A DNA stretch of 64,000 nt from Desulfomicrobium escambiense DSM 10707 (GTDB taxonomy: Bacteria; Desulfobacterota; Desulfovibrionia; Desulfovibrionales; Desulfomicrobiaceae): contig NZ_KE386804.1 of assembly GCF_000428825.1 (NCBI RefSeq), positions 9,546-73,545 of the forward strand. The letters run 5' to 3'. This document shows, one piece after another, positions 32,930 through 42,510 of this stretch. Position numbers and translations under genes: made by a program. Under the pieces are notes generated by a model that was not told the DNA's origin, did not search any database, and saw only the letters and a list, made by a program, of their open reading frames with translations. Position 1 is the first letter of the stretch, and each line of letters begins with the position of its first letter.

Positions 32930-33340
32930 CTACTTCGTCGCGCTGGCCCCCGCCTCGCGGATGCGCTCGGCCACGTAGGCCACCAGATCCTCGTCGAGTT
33001 CGTCGACATTGAAGCACCGCGCGTCCTCGCCCATGAGGCCTCCGGGCACCCAGTCGCCCTGCTCGTCGGGATCGGTGATCATGTCATCGTAGAAACAGAC
33101 CGACAGCCAGCGCTGCTCGGGGTCGTCGTCGATGACGTCGATGAGCGCGAAAAGGTCACGCCCCTGCTGGGCAGGGTGGGTGCCGCGCAGGGAATAGGTG
33201 ATGCCTGGCCGGGCCTTGAAGCCCAGAGCCACGCCCTCGACGGATTCGAGAGCCTGTCTGCAGGCGAGAAAGGCCTGCCTGGAGTCGCAGGACTCCCAGT
33301 CCGCAAGAAACGCTTCCAGTTCCGCCACCGAATTTTCCAT
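32930..33340 (-). CDS. Conserved hypothetical acidic protein (136 aa)
   Basis: Soluble, strongly acidic protein (MENSVAELEAFLADWESCDS...). The central region 'GRDLFALIDVIDDDPEQRWLSVCFY' predicts alpha/beta structure. No family or catalytic motif recognised. The ATG at 33340 follows GGAGCGA. It ends at a strong terminator and follows the DUF3124 gene by 25 bp in the same direction. Confidence 0.7.
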   Translation of the reverse strand: MENSVAELEAFLADWESCDSRQAFLACRQALESVEGVALGFKARPGITYSLRGTHPAQQGRDLFALIDVIDDDPEQRWLSVCFYDDMITDPDEQGDWVPGGLMGEDARCFNVDELDEDLVAYVAERIREAGASATK

Positions 33341-33365
33341 AAGATCGCTCCTTAGCTTGGAAGAA

Positions 33366-33812
33366 TTAACGAATTTCCCTGGCCTGCGAGGTGAAGGAAA
33401 TGCCCTGCCCGGACTGCGCCCCGATCATGACCGACTCGACCACCGGGGCGTTGATGGGCTGCGCCGCTTCCCAGCGCACCAGAAAGTTGGCCCCGGACCC
33501 GCCTTCGACGTCCCGCTCCGCCACGACGTAGCGGATGGAGGCCAGCGGGCCCAGCTCCCGCGGCGCGTCGAGATAGCTCCGCACCATACGCCCCTCGGTG
33601 TCGTAGTAGTCCACGGCCGTCAGCCGCAAGCCGGACCTCGGGTCGGTGTTGCGGATGGACAGGGTCACCGCCAGGTTGAAGGGACGCTCCTTGTCGCCGG
33701 TGTAGATGTGCGAATAGACCGGCACGTAGAGGGCTTGCCCGGAGGACAGCTCCGGCCCGCCGCACAGTCCCGCGGCGGGAATGAGGGACAGGAGAAGAAA
33801 CAGCCAGCGCAT
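33366..33812 (-). CDS. DUF3124 exported protein
   Basis: A 148-residue protein with a signal peptide (MRWLFLLLSLIPAAGLCGG) and the DUF3124 core: 'YVPVYSHIYTGDKERPFNLA', 'LSIRNTDPRSGLRL' and 'FLVRWEAAQPINAPVVESVM'. The fold is probably an immunoglobulin-like beta sandwich. The function of the family is unknown. A Cys at position 17 could be either a lipobox variant or coincidental. The gene lies between two hypothetical genes on the same strand. Confidence 0.85.
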   Translation of the reverse strand: MRWLFLLLSLIPAAGLCGGPELSSGQALYVPVYSHIYTGDKERPFNLAVTLSIRNTDPRSGLRLTAVDYYDTEGRMVRSYLDAPRELGPLASIRYVVAERDVEGGSGANFLVRWEAAQPINAPVVESVMIGAQSGQGISFTSQAREIR

Positions 33813-33848
33813 GAGGTCCTCCGTGGCGGAGCCGTGGCCCCGCCCAGG

Positions 33849-34259
33849 CTAGGAATTGACGTCGTCAATGCTGGGGATGAGATTCTTGGGGCCCTCGGAC
33901 TCGTAGCGGAAGGTGTGGCTGAAGGGCGTCATGACCTCCAGGGCCTGCTCCAGGGTCGCGCCTTCTGCCATGAGTTTCTCGATCTTGGCCTTTTCCCGCC
34001 ACATGTCGCCCAGAGGGTCGTGCTCCTTGTTCTTGATGGGGCCCACGACCTTCTCCCAGTCATAGGGGTCGGCCTGCTCCTTGGTCACGATCTCCCAATA
34101 CTCGCCGGGCCTGCGCGCCTTGTCCGCCCTGGAGGCCGTGGCTTCGTCCAGGATCTCGGAGAACCTGGGCACGTCCTCGGCCCACAGGTTGATGACGGCT
34201 TCGGGCTTCTTCAGCACCTCTCCTTCCTTGCAGCGATAGACCAGATATGCTCGGGACAT
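33849..34259 (-). CDS. Conserved hypothetical protein (136 aa)
   Basis: Soluble charged protein starting MSRAYLVYRCKEGEVLKKPE, with a helical middle ('WREKAKIEKLMAEGATLEQA') and an ordered-looking C-terminus. No family recognised. ATG 34259 is chosen because it follows GAGGAAAGC and starts the conserved-looking segment; the frame is open further upstream without coding character. It lies 38 bp downstream of the YjjX-like gene, probably in one operon. Confidence 0.75.
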   Translation of the reverse strand: MSRAYLVYRCKEGEVLKKPEAVINLWAEDVPRFSEILDEATASRADKARRPGEYWEIVTKEQADPYDWEKVVGPIKNKEHDPLGDMWREKAKIEKLMAEGATLEQALEVMTPFSHTFRYESEGPKNLIPSIDDVNS

Positions 34260-34297
34260 GCTTTCCTCGTTGTCGTAAGTGTTGCGAAATGAAAATT

Positions 34298-34813
34298 CTA
34301 AAGGCCCATGCGCACCAGGGCCATGGACACGGCCGGGCGGCTGTAGTCCATGCGCGTCACGCGCCCCCTGCTCAGGATGCCGATGATGCCCTGGGCGTAG
34401 CCGATGCGGTCGTTGTCCGTCAGTCCGGCGCGGCGCACGGCGGGGTCCAGTTCGAGGCCATCCTCCACCACCAGACGCGTGACCTCGGCCGGCAGCTCGA
34501 AGGCCGGGCCCAGGCCCAGATGCATCTCCTCGCCGTCGAAAATGGCGCAGGCCGTAAGGTTCATGTAGCCCGTGGCCGTTTCCGGCACCGGCACCAGACC
34601 CGATTCCAGGGCCACGGACAACTCGCACCCGGCAAAGGCCGCCCGGGCCCTGTTCTTGGCCCCGCGCAGGGTCTCCTCCAATCCGATGGGCTGGACGGAC
34701 ACGCCTGAATCCACGCTCACGGGCACGAAGTCGGCCCCGGGGAAGCGCGTCTCCATGACGGCGCGGATGGCCCCGAGCTTGACCGGGTTCATGGACCCGA
34801 CGTTGATGATCAC
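34298..34813 (-). CDS. Inosine/xanthosine triphosphatase (YjjX family)
   Basis: A 171-residue house-cleaning NTPase that hydrolyses non-canonical purine triphosphates (ITP/XTP). The N-terminus VIINVGSMNPVKLGAIRAV and 'GLEETLRGAKNRARAAF' match the family, as do 'ALESGLV' and 'ACAIFDG'. Length equals E. coli YjjX. GTG 34813 is selected because GGGAGG lies 5 bases upstream and no good ATG fits. It is divergent from the DUF2905 gene across 66 bp. Confidence 0.88.
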   Translation of the reverse strand: MIINVGSMNPVKLGAIRAVMETRFPGADFVPVSVDSGVSVQPIGLEETLRGAKNRARAAFAGCELSVALESGLVPVPETATGYMNLTACAIFDGEEMHLGLGPAFELPAEVTRLVVEDGLELDPAVRRAGLTDNDRIGYAQGIIGILSRGRVTRMDYSRPAVSMALVRMGL

Positions 34814-34879
34814 GAAAACCTCCCGCGGCCCCTTGCCAGAGCCTCGCCCCCTCTGCCACAGACCGGGCAGGAGGAACCC

Positions 34880-35080
34880 ATGCAGCGCGCCCTCATCCTC
34901 ATCGGACTCGTCATCCTCGCCGTGGGGCTGGCCTGGCCGTTCATCGGCAAGCTGCCCCTGGGGCGGCTGCCCGGCGACATCGTCATCGACCGGCCGGGCT
35001 TCAAATTCTTCTTCCCGCTGACCACGGGGATACTCATCAGCATCGTGCTGAGCTTCATCGCCTGGCTCTTCAGAAAGTGA
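34880..35080 (+). CDS. DUF2905 small membrane protein
   Basis: A 66-residue protein with two hydrophobic helices (ALILIGLVILAVGLAWPFIG and TTGILISIVLSFIAWLF) around the family core LGRLPGDIVIDRPGFKFFFP. DUF2905 proteins are conserved inner-membrane proteins of unknown function. RBS GGAGGAA precedes the ATG. The 3' end overlaps the convergent DsrE-like gene by 11 bp. Confidence 0.9.
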   Translation: MQRALILIGLVILAVGLAWPFIGKLPLGRLPGDIVIDRPGFKFFFPLTTGILISIVLSFIAWLFRK

Positions 35081-35414
35081 CAACCTGCCAGCCGGCTTCC
35101 ATGTAGGAGCCCATGGACGGGTGCCCGCTCATGTCGCCGATGAGGGGCACGCCGGCGGCCTCGACCTCGGCGGCCACGCCCAGCTTGACAGAACAGGCCT
35201 TGCAAGCGCCCACCAAGAGTCCCTTCTCCCTGACCTGGGCGAAAAGCCTGGCCAGGGGATGGTCGGGCTTGACCAGAGCCGGCGGCAGGGCCACGGAAGC
35301 CCCCTCCATGACGATGATCGCTTCGTGGCCCCTGGCCTGCAGGTCCAGGGCGTTCAGCAGCACGTGGATGAAGCACATGGGGTCGCCGTTGAAGACGAAA
35401 AGGGCTGTTTTCAC
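35070..35414 (-). CDS. DsrE-like family protein (114 aa)
   Basis: A small alpha/beta protein: 'ALFVFNGDPMCFIHVLLNAL', 'HEAIIVMEGASVALP', then 'LLVGACKACSVKLGV' and 'LIGDMSGHPSMGSYMEAGW'. The layout matches the DsrE/F-like fold, and the CKACS cysteines sit where sulfur-carrier relatives place theirs. Sulfur transfer is possible but unproven. GTG 35414 follows AAGGAGG. It lies 11 bp after the YdcZ-like gene in the same transcript. Confidence 0.8.
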   Translation of the reverse strand: MKTALFVFNGDPMCFIHVLLNALDLQARGHEAIIVMEGASVALPPALVKPDHPLARLFAQVREKGLLVGACKACSVKLGVAAEVEAAGVPLIGDMSGHPSMGSYMEAGWQVVTF

Positions 35415-35425
35415 GGACCGCCTCC

Positions 35426-35869
35426 TTAGAATTTGCGGATGAGGATCACCCCGGCGAAAAGCAGCACCGCGCCCGCGATCCTGCCCAGGGAGATGGGCTG
35501 TGACGCCACGCCCAGCCAGCCGTAGTGGTCCATGACCAGGGACGCGGCCATCTGGCCGGCGATGAGCAGGGCCATGACGCTCATGGTCCCCAGGCGGGGC
35601 ACGGCGACGATGGTCATGGTCACGAAAAACGCGCCCATGGCGCCGGCCGTCCAGGCCCACCACGGCAACTCGGCCACGACCCTGCCGCCGGGCCAGGGCA
35701 GGCGCAAGGCCAGGCAAAGCAGCCCCAGGGCCACGGTGCCCGTCAGGAACGAAAAGAACGAGGCCAGGTACGGACTGTTCATGTACACGGCGGTAACCGC
35801 GTTCACGGCCGGTTGGACCGGCATGAGACACCCGGCCAGTGCTGTCAAGGCGAGAATCAGTCCATCCAT
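35426..35869 (-). CDS. DMT-superfamily YdcZ-like (DUF606) membrane protein
   Basis: A 147-residue inner-membrane protein with five hydrophobic segments, the length of YdcZ/DUF606 half-transporters ('LILALTALAGCLMPVQPAVN', 'YLASFFSFLTGTVALGLL', 'LLIAGQMAASLVMDHYGWLG', 'AGAVLLFAGVILIRKF'). The substrate is unknown. Of tandem ATGs at 35872 and 35869 the second is better spaced from GGAGGA. It is cotranscribed with the DsrE-like gene. Confidence 0.87.
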   Translation of the reverse strand: MDGLILALTALAGCLMPVQPAVNAVTAVYMNSPYLASFFSFLTGTVALGLLCLALRLPWPGGRVVAELPWWAWTAGAMGAFFVTMTIVAVPRLGTMSVMALLIAGQMAASLVMDHYGWLGVASQPISLGRIAGAVLLFAGVILIRKF

Positions 35870-36003
35870 CATTCCTCCGGGGCGGTCCGGGAATAGACAA
35901 TTGCCGCCCACTGACGGCTTTGATACGGTATGCATCCGCGCTGATCAAGAAGCGCGGGAAACTCTGCCGACCCGCCTCCACAGCGGGCGACGAAGGGGGA
36001 AAC

Positions 36004-36525
36004 ATGCTCGAAATCCTGCGCAGAAGACGCAGCGTCCGCCACTACACGCCGCAGCCCATTCCGGCCGATGTCATGGACCAGCTGAAGGAGGCCGTGCTGC
36101 GCTCGCCGTCGTCCCGCGGCCTCGACCCTTGGGAATTCATTTTCGTCACGGACAAGGACCTGCTGGCCAGGCTCGCCACGGCCAAGCCCCACGGCGCCCA
36201 CTTTCTGCGCGACGCGGCCCTGGGCGTTGTCGTCCTCGGCGACGAGGGCAAAGCCGACACCTGGGTCGAGGACTGCTCCATCGCCTCCATCATCCTGCAG
36301 CTGACCTGCGAGAGCCTGGGCCTCGGGAGCTGCTGGGTGCAGATACGCATGCGCGCCTGCGACGAATCCGCCTCGGCCGAGGCCCGAGTGCGGGAGATCC
36401 TGAACATCCCTGCCCACCTGCGGGTCGAATCGATCATCAGCATCGGATACCCGGCCAAGGCCCCCAAAGGGCATCCCCGCGAAAACCTCAAGGATCACAC
36501 GATCAAAACCGACACCTACGCATGA
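36004..36525 (+). CDS. Nitroreductase-family FMN flavoprotein
   Basis: A 173-residue nitroreductase-like protein. It has the N-terminal RRRRSVRHYTPQPI FMN-phosphate motif, 'SPSSRGLDPWEFIFV', and the C-terminal 'IGYPAKAPKGHPRENL'. These enzymes use NAD(P)H to reduce nitro compounds, quinones or flavins; the physiological substrate is unknown. RBS GGGGGAAAC overlaps the start. It overlaps the Nudix gene by 4 bp (ATGA), forming an operon that continues into glnS. Confidence 0.9.
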   Translation: MLEILRRRRSVRHYTPQPIPADVMDQLKEAVLRSPSSRGLDPWEFIFVTDKDLLARLATAKPHGAHFLRDAALGVVVLGDEGKADTWVEDCSIASIILQLTCESLGLGSCWVQIRMRACDESASAEARVREILNIPAHLRVESIISIGYPAKAPKGHPRENLKDHTIKTDTYA

Positions 36526-37124
36526 CCCCCACCACCGGCCCCATCCGCCATGACCGCTACCGCTTCTGCCCGGCCTGCGGCGCCCCCCTCGCACCAGGGC
36601 GCGTCCACGCCGACGGGCCGGACCGCCTGATCTGCACCGCCTGCTCCGGCGTAGTCTATTTCGACCCCAAGGTCGTGGCCTGCGTCGTCCTCGAAATCGG
36701 GGGCAAGATCCTGCTCATACGCCGCAAGCGCCCCGACGACACGGAAAAATGGCTCCTGCCCGGCGGCTACGTGGACGAGGGCGAGCCCGTCGAGCTGGCC
36801 GCCGTTCGCGAGATCCGGGAGGAAGTGAACCTCGACGTCCGGCTTGAAGGGCTGGTGGGCGTCTTTTCCTACGCCGGGTGGCCGCCGGTCATCGTCGTCT
36901 ACAGCGCCCGCCTGGACGAGGCTGCGCCCAGCCCCGGCGAGGAGACCGAGGACCTGGCCCTCTTCGCCCCCGAGGAAATCCCCTGGTCGAAACTGGCCTT
37001 TCCCAGCACCCGCGACGCGCTTTTGGCGCACCTGCAGGGCAGGCCTTGCCAACCCATGCCCCTGACCGTATTCACAGCGGCTGCACTCGAACCCGGGACA
37101 TCCCGCACCACCACGACAGACTGA
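36522..37124 (+). CDS. Nudix hydrolase with N-terminal zinc ribbon
   Basis: A 200-residue protein. Residues 16-42 form a CPAC...CTAC zinc ribbon as in NudC-like enzymes. A Nudix domain follows with the box GGYVDEGEPVELAAVREIREEV (GX5EX7REUXEEXGU pattern, with the final G replaced by N). Likely substrates are nucleoside-diphosphate derivatives such as NADH or ADP-ribose. It is translationally coupled to the nitroreductase and 9 bp upstream of glnS. Confidence 0.9.
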   Translation: MTPTTGPIRHDRYRFCPACGAPLAPGRVHADGPDRLICTACSGVVYFDPKVVACVVLEIGGKILLIRRKRPDDTEKWLLPGGYVDEGEPVELAAVREIREEVNLDVRLEGLVGVFSYAGWPPVIVVYSARLDEAAPSPGEETEDLALFAPEEIPWSKLAFPSTRDALLAHLQGRPCQPMPLTVFTAAALEPGTSRTTTTD

Positions 37125-37133
37125 AGGACCACC

Positions 37134-38804
<1,671 letters not shown>

Positions 38805-38847
38805 CACCTACAGGCGATGGACGAAATGTGCGATCTGGACGGCATGG

Positions 38848-38880
38848 ACGGCATGGACCGGACGTGCCGTTCTTTTTTTT
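38848..38880 (+). terminator. Intrinsic terminator after glnS
   Basis: An ACGGCA/TGCCGT stem (38848-38853 and 38865-38870, 11-base loop) is followed by TCTTTTTTTT, ending only 14 bp before the GTG of the next gene. Confidence 0.8.
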
Positions 38881-38893
38881 GGCGGGGGCTGGC

Positions 38894-39649
38894 GTGATCC
38901 TGTACACGCGGCCCGAGCTCACGCCGCCCATGCCGTGCCCCTACCTGCCGGGGAAGGTGCTGGTCTACGCCTCGTTCTACGCAGACAGCCTGGATTGCCG
39001 CGAACTGACCTGGCTGCTGTCCAGGGGGTGGCGCAAATTCGGCCACAACTTCTTCCGGCCGGCCTGTCCGGGCTGCAGGGCCTGCATCCCCCTGCGCGTG
39101 CCCGTGGACCGCTTCCGGCCGAGCCGAAGCCAGGAGCGGGTCCTGCGCCGCTGCGCCCATGTCCGCGTGTCGTTTGGCCCCCTGCGCTACGAAAGCCCGC
39201 TTTTTGACCTATATCAGAGACATTCGCTGGTCCGTTTCGGACAAGAACACAGTTTCGAGGATTTCGCCGCCAGCCTCCACTCGCCGTCCTGTCCGGCGGT
39301 GCTCTCCCGGTACGAGGAGGACGGGCGCCTCGTCGGCGCGGGATACCTCGACCGAAGCAGCGACGGGCTGAGCTCCGTGTACTTCGTCTTCGACCCTGAC
39401 GTCTCGCGCCTGAGCCTCGGCATCTTCAGCGTGCTGCGCGAAATCCGGGAAACGGCACGGTTGGGGCTGCAGCACTACTATCTAGGGTATCTCGTCCCGG
39501 GGTGCGAGCGCATGGCCTACAAGGCCGGGTTCGCCCCCCACCAGCTCTACCATTGGGACGACGAACTCTGGCACGAGGCCGGCAGTATTCCGGAACCGCC
39601 GTCACCGGGCATGATTCCGCTCTTTTCGGGGTGGACAGGTCCGGATTAG
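38894..39649 (+). CDS. bpt: Aspartate/glutamate leucyl- or arginyl-tRNA-protein transferase (Bpt/Ate family)
   Basis: A 251-residue N-end-rule enzyme that adds Leu (Bpt) or Arg to the N-terminus of proteins beginning with acidic residues, marking them for ClpAP-type degradation. Family motifs are 'CPYLPGKVLVYASFYADS', 'RRGWRKFGHNFFRP'-like LLSRGWRKFGHNFFRP, CPGCRACIPLRVPV, 'SVYFVFDPDVSRLSLGIFSV' and 'HYYLGYLVPGCERMAYKAGF'. The GTG 38894 start follows GGGGG. The bacterial Bpt assignment (leucyl transfer) is by length and lineage. Confidence 0.88.
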   Translation: MILYTRPELTPPMPCPYLPGKVLVYASFYADSLDCRELTWLLSRGWRKFGHNFFRPACPGCRACIPLRVPVDRFRPSRSQERVLRRCAHVRVSFGPLRYESPLFDLYQRHSLVRFGQEHSFEDFAASLHSPSCPAVLSRYEEDGRLVGAGYLDRSSDGLSSVYFVFDPDVSRLSLGIFSVLREIRETARLGLQHYYLGYLVPGCERMAYKAGFAPHQLYHWDDELWHEAGSIPEPPSPGMIPLFSGWTGPD

Positions 39650-39693
39650 ACATTACAAAGTGTTCGTTCTGATAGAGAACAAAGGAGCTTTTC

Positions 39694-40878
39694 ATGGAAC
39701 ATCGCACAGTTTACTTCGACAACAACGCCACAACGCCCCTGCACCCGGAAGTCAAGAAGGCCCTGGTCGAGGGGCTTGAGATATTCGGCAATCCCTCCAG
39801 CATGCACTCCTTCGGCCGCGAGGCCAGAGAAAGGATCGAGGACGCCCGTGAATCGGTCGGCTCCTTCATCGGCGCCAAGCCCGACGAAATCCTCTTCGTC
39901 GGCAGCGGCTCCGAAGCCAACAACACCGTCCTGTCCCTGCTGAACTGCGACAGCGGCACCTGCTCCTGCTCCCTGAGCGGGCGTAACGATCTGGTGACCA
40001 CCGCCATCGAGCACCCCTGCGTGCTCAACACCGCCCGCAGCCTGGGGCGCAGGAAGCATGGCGTGCACTATCTCAACGTGGACAGGCACGGCCGCATCGA
40101 CCTCGATGACCTGCGACGGGCCGTGACCGACAAGGTCGGCATGGTCTCCATCATGATGGCCAACAACGAGATCGGCACCATCCAGGACATCCGGGAGGCC
40201 GCCCGCATCACCCACGAGGCCGGAGCCCTCTTCCACACCGACGCCGTGCAGGCCGTGGGCAAGATCCCCGTCGACGTGCGCGACCTGGACGTGGACTTCC
40301 TGACCATGTCCGCACACAAGATTTACGGCCCCAAGGGCATCGGCGCCCTGTACGTCAAGAAGGGCGTGCCCTACTGCCCGCTGATCCTGGGCGGCCATCA
40401 GGAAAACGGCCGCCGTGCGGGCACGGAGAATTCCCTGGGCATCATCGGCATGGGCAAGGCCGTCGAGATGCGCGCCATCGAGATGGACGTCGAGGAACGT
40501 CGGCTCCTGCACCTGAAGAAAGCCCTGCGTGACGGCATCGAGAAGGCCATCCCCGACGTGCTCTTCATGGGCCACCCCGAGCACTCCCTGCCCGGGACGC
40601 TGAGCGCGTCCTTCATCGGCGCCGAGGGCGAGTCCATCCTCCTCTACCTGGACCTGGCCGGCATCGCCGTGTCCACGGGTTCGGCCTGCGCCTCGGGCTC
40701 CCTGGACCCATCCCACGTCATCCTGGCCACGGGAGTGCCCGTGGAGAACGCCCACGGTTCGGTGCGCATCAGCCTGGGCCGTGAGAACACCATGGAAGAC
40801 GTGCAGTACATGCTCTACCACCTCCCACCCATCATCGACCGCATACGGACCATGTCCACTGCGTACAGGAGAAGATAA
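39694..40878 (+). CDS. nifS: Cysteine desulfurase (NifS/IscS family)
   Basis: A 394-residue PLP enzyme taking sulfur from cysteine for Fe-S cluster assembly. It shows YFDNNATTPLHP, the PLP-Lys in TMSAHKIYGPKGIGALY, 'RRAGTENSLGIIGMGKA', and the sulfur-accepting Cys loop STGSACASGSLDPSHV. There is an odd Cys-rich insert 'CDSGTCSCSLSGRN' near residues 87-100. RBS AAGGAG precedes the start. The NifU-like gene begins directly after its stop, so they form a sulfur donor-scaffold pair. Confidence 0.94.
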   Translation: MEHRTVYFDNNATTPLHPEVKKALVEGLEIFGNPSSMHSFGREARERIEDARESVGSFIGAKPDEILFVGSGSEANNTVLSLLNCDSGTCSCSLSGRNDLVTTAIEHPCVLNTARSLGRRKHGVHYLNVDRHGRIDLDDLRRAVTDKVGMVSIMMANNEIGTIQDIREAARITHEAGALFHTDAVQAVGKIPVDVRDLDVDFLTMSAHKIYGPKGIGALYVKKGVPYCPLILGGHQENGRRAGTENSLGIIGMGKAVEMRAIEMDVEERRLLHLKKALRDGIEKAIPDVLFMGHPEHSLPGTLSASFIGAEGESILLYLDLAGIAVSTGSACASGSLDPSHVILATGVPVENAHGSVRISLGRENTMEDVQYMLYHLPPIIDRIRTMSTAYRRR

Positions 40879-41481
40879 ATGGCCAAATGGACATACTCCG
40901 ACAAGGTCAAGGACCACTTCATGAACCCGCGCAACATCCTGCGCGAGGAGAACGAGGCCGATTTCCACGGCATCGGGCAGACGGGCAACATCAAGTGCGG
41001 CGACGAGATGATGGTCTACATCAAGGTCGACCCCGACAAGCTGACCATCACGGACTGCAAGTGGCGCACGTACGGCTGCGCCAGCGCCATCGCCAGCACC
41101 TCCATCCTGTCCGAGATGGTCATCGGCATGACCCTGGACCAGGCCTACGGCATCACGGCCAAGGACATTCTGAAGGAGCTGGATGGCCTCCCCGACAACA
41201 AGGTGCACTGCTCGGTGCTCGGCGACAAGGCCCTGCGGGCCGCCATCGACGACTACTATCGCAGAAACGGCATGGAGGACCGCATCAAGACCCAGGGCGC
41301 CAAGATCGTCTGCGAATGCATGCAGGTCACGGACGAGGACATCGAGCACGCAGTGCTGGAGGGGGCGCGCAGCTTCCACGAACTGCAGGAGATGACCAAG
41401 ATCGGCACGGGCTGCGGCGAATGCCAGGAGAACGCACAGGCCGTCATGTCCGGCTACATCCAGAAGCATTTCGGACTGTAA
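40879..41481 (+). CDS. nifU: NifU-like Fe-S scaffold with C-terminal BFD-type [2Fe-2S] domain
   Basis: A 200-residue protein. Residues 1-130 are the IscU/NifU scaffold with its three cluster Cys (TGNIKCGDEM, KWRTYGCASAIAS, NKVHCSVLG). Residues 145-195 form a BFD-like domain (VCECMQVTDEDIEHAV, GCGECQ). The third domain of full nitrogenase NifU is missing. This two-domain form is common in Desulfovibrio-like bacteria and serves general Fe-S assembly. It starts immediately after nifS. Confidence 0.93.
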   Translation: MAKWTYSDKVKDHFMNPRNILREENEADFHGIGQTGNIKCGDEMMVYIKVDPDKLTITDCKWRTYGCASAIASTSILSEMVIGMTLDQAYGITAKDILKELDGLPDNKVHCSVLGDKALRAAIDDYYRRNGMEDRIKTQGAKIVCECMQVTDEDIEHAVLEGARSFHELQEMTKIGTGCGECQENAQAVMSGYIQKHFGL

Positions 41482-41498
41482 CCCCAAGGAGGGCCGCC

Positions 41499-42404
41499 AT
41501 GAAGATTCTGGCCTTCGGCGCGACGGGTTTCGTGGGGGCGCACCTCGTGCCCCATCTCGTGGAACGCGGCCATGAGGTGACCGTGGCGGCCCGCTCCGGA
41601 AAGGCGCGCTTCGCCCCGCCCGTGGTCGTGCTCAAGGCCGACCCCACCGCGCCGGGCCCGTGGCAAGATCTGGTCGCGGGGTTCGACGCGGTGGTCAACC
41701 TGGCCGGCACGCCCGTCACGACCCGCTGGGACGAAGCGGGAAAGAAGAGCATCCTCGAATCGAGGGTGCTCAGCACCCGCAACATCGTGGACGCCCTGTC
41801 GCGCACCGCGGGCAAGACCTTCCTCTGTGCCAGCGCCGTAGGCTACTACGGCGACGGCGGGGACAAATTGCTGACCGAAGACGCGCCGCGCGGGACGGGC
41901 TTCCTGGCCGACGTGGCCGCGGCCTGGGAGGCCGAGGCCCGGCGCGCCGAAAGTTTCGGGCACCGCGTGGTCATGCCGCGCATCTCCGTTGTCCTCGGCG
42001 ACGGCGGGGCCCTGGCCAAGATGCACCTGCCCTTTTCCCTGGGCCTGGGCGGCCGCCTCGGCAACGGCAAGCAGTGGTTCCCCTGGATCCACATCCGCGA
42101 CCTGGTCCGCGCCATGAGTTTCCTGCTGGAAAACCCGGCGGCCCGCGGGGCCTTCAATGCCTGCGCGCCCGAAGTCGTGACCAACGCCGGCTTCACCGCC
42201 TCCCTGGCCAGGGTCCTGAAGCGCCCGGCCGTCCTGCCCGTCCCGCCCTTTGCCCTGCGGCTGGTCATGGGGGAGGCAGCGGCCATGCTCCTGTCGGGAC
42301 AGCGCTGCGTCCCGGCGGCTCTGCAAGCCCTTGGCTTCGCCTTCGAACACCCGAATCTGGACAGGGCTCTGGCCGACATCGTCCCCGCCCTGAAAAAAGG
42401 CTGA
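41499..42404 (+). CDS. TIGR01777-type NAD-dependent epimerase/dehydratase-like protein (YfcH/SulA family)
   Basis: A 301-residue extended-SDR protein. The Rossmann motif is GATGFVGAHLV (residues 7-17). 'VVNLAGTPVTTRW' and 'SAVGYYGDGGDKLLTED' are typical of the TIGR01777 subfamily, as is the C-terminal DUF1731 ('RLVMGEAAAMLLSGQRCVP'). The physiological reaction is unknown. RBS AAGGAGGG lies between this gene and the nifU-like stop, so it may be cotranscribed. A strong terminator follows. Confidence 0.9.
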   Translation: MKILAFGATGFVGAHLVPHLVERGHEVTVAARSGKARFAPPVVVLKADPTAPGPWQDLVAGFDAVVNLAGTPVTTRWDEAGKKSILESRVLSTRNIVDALSRTAGKTFLCASAVGYYGDGGDKLLTEDAPRGTGFLADVAAAWEAEARRAESFGHRVVMPRISVVLGDGGALAKMHLPFSLGLGGRLGNGKQWFPWIHIRDLVRAMSFLLENPAARGAFNACAPEVVTNAGFTASLARVLKRPAVLPVPPFALRLVMGEAAAMLLSGQRCVPAALQALGFAFEHPNLDRALADIVPALKKG

Positions 42405-42447
42405 CGCCGCCGATTTGCCCCCGAACCCGTGCGCCTTGTTTTTTGAG

Positions 42448-42479
42448 GCTCCCTGGCTTACCAGACAGGGAGCTTTTTT
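42448..42479 (+). terminator. Intrinsic terminator before the PFK operon
   Basis: The stem GCTCCCTG/CAGGGAGC (42448-42455 and 42466-42473) with a 10-base loop is followed by six T residues. Confidence 0.9.
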
Positions 42480-42510
42480 CGGCTGTCCGCACTCACCCCA
42501 AGGAGACGCC

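Noticed and set aside
39666-39680. GTTCT-N5-AGAAC before nifS as an IscR-type site
   Set aside because: Only 5-bp arms and no match to a known Fe-S regulator consensus that I can state.
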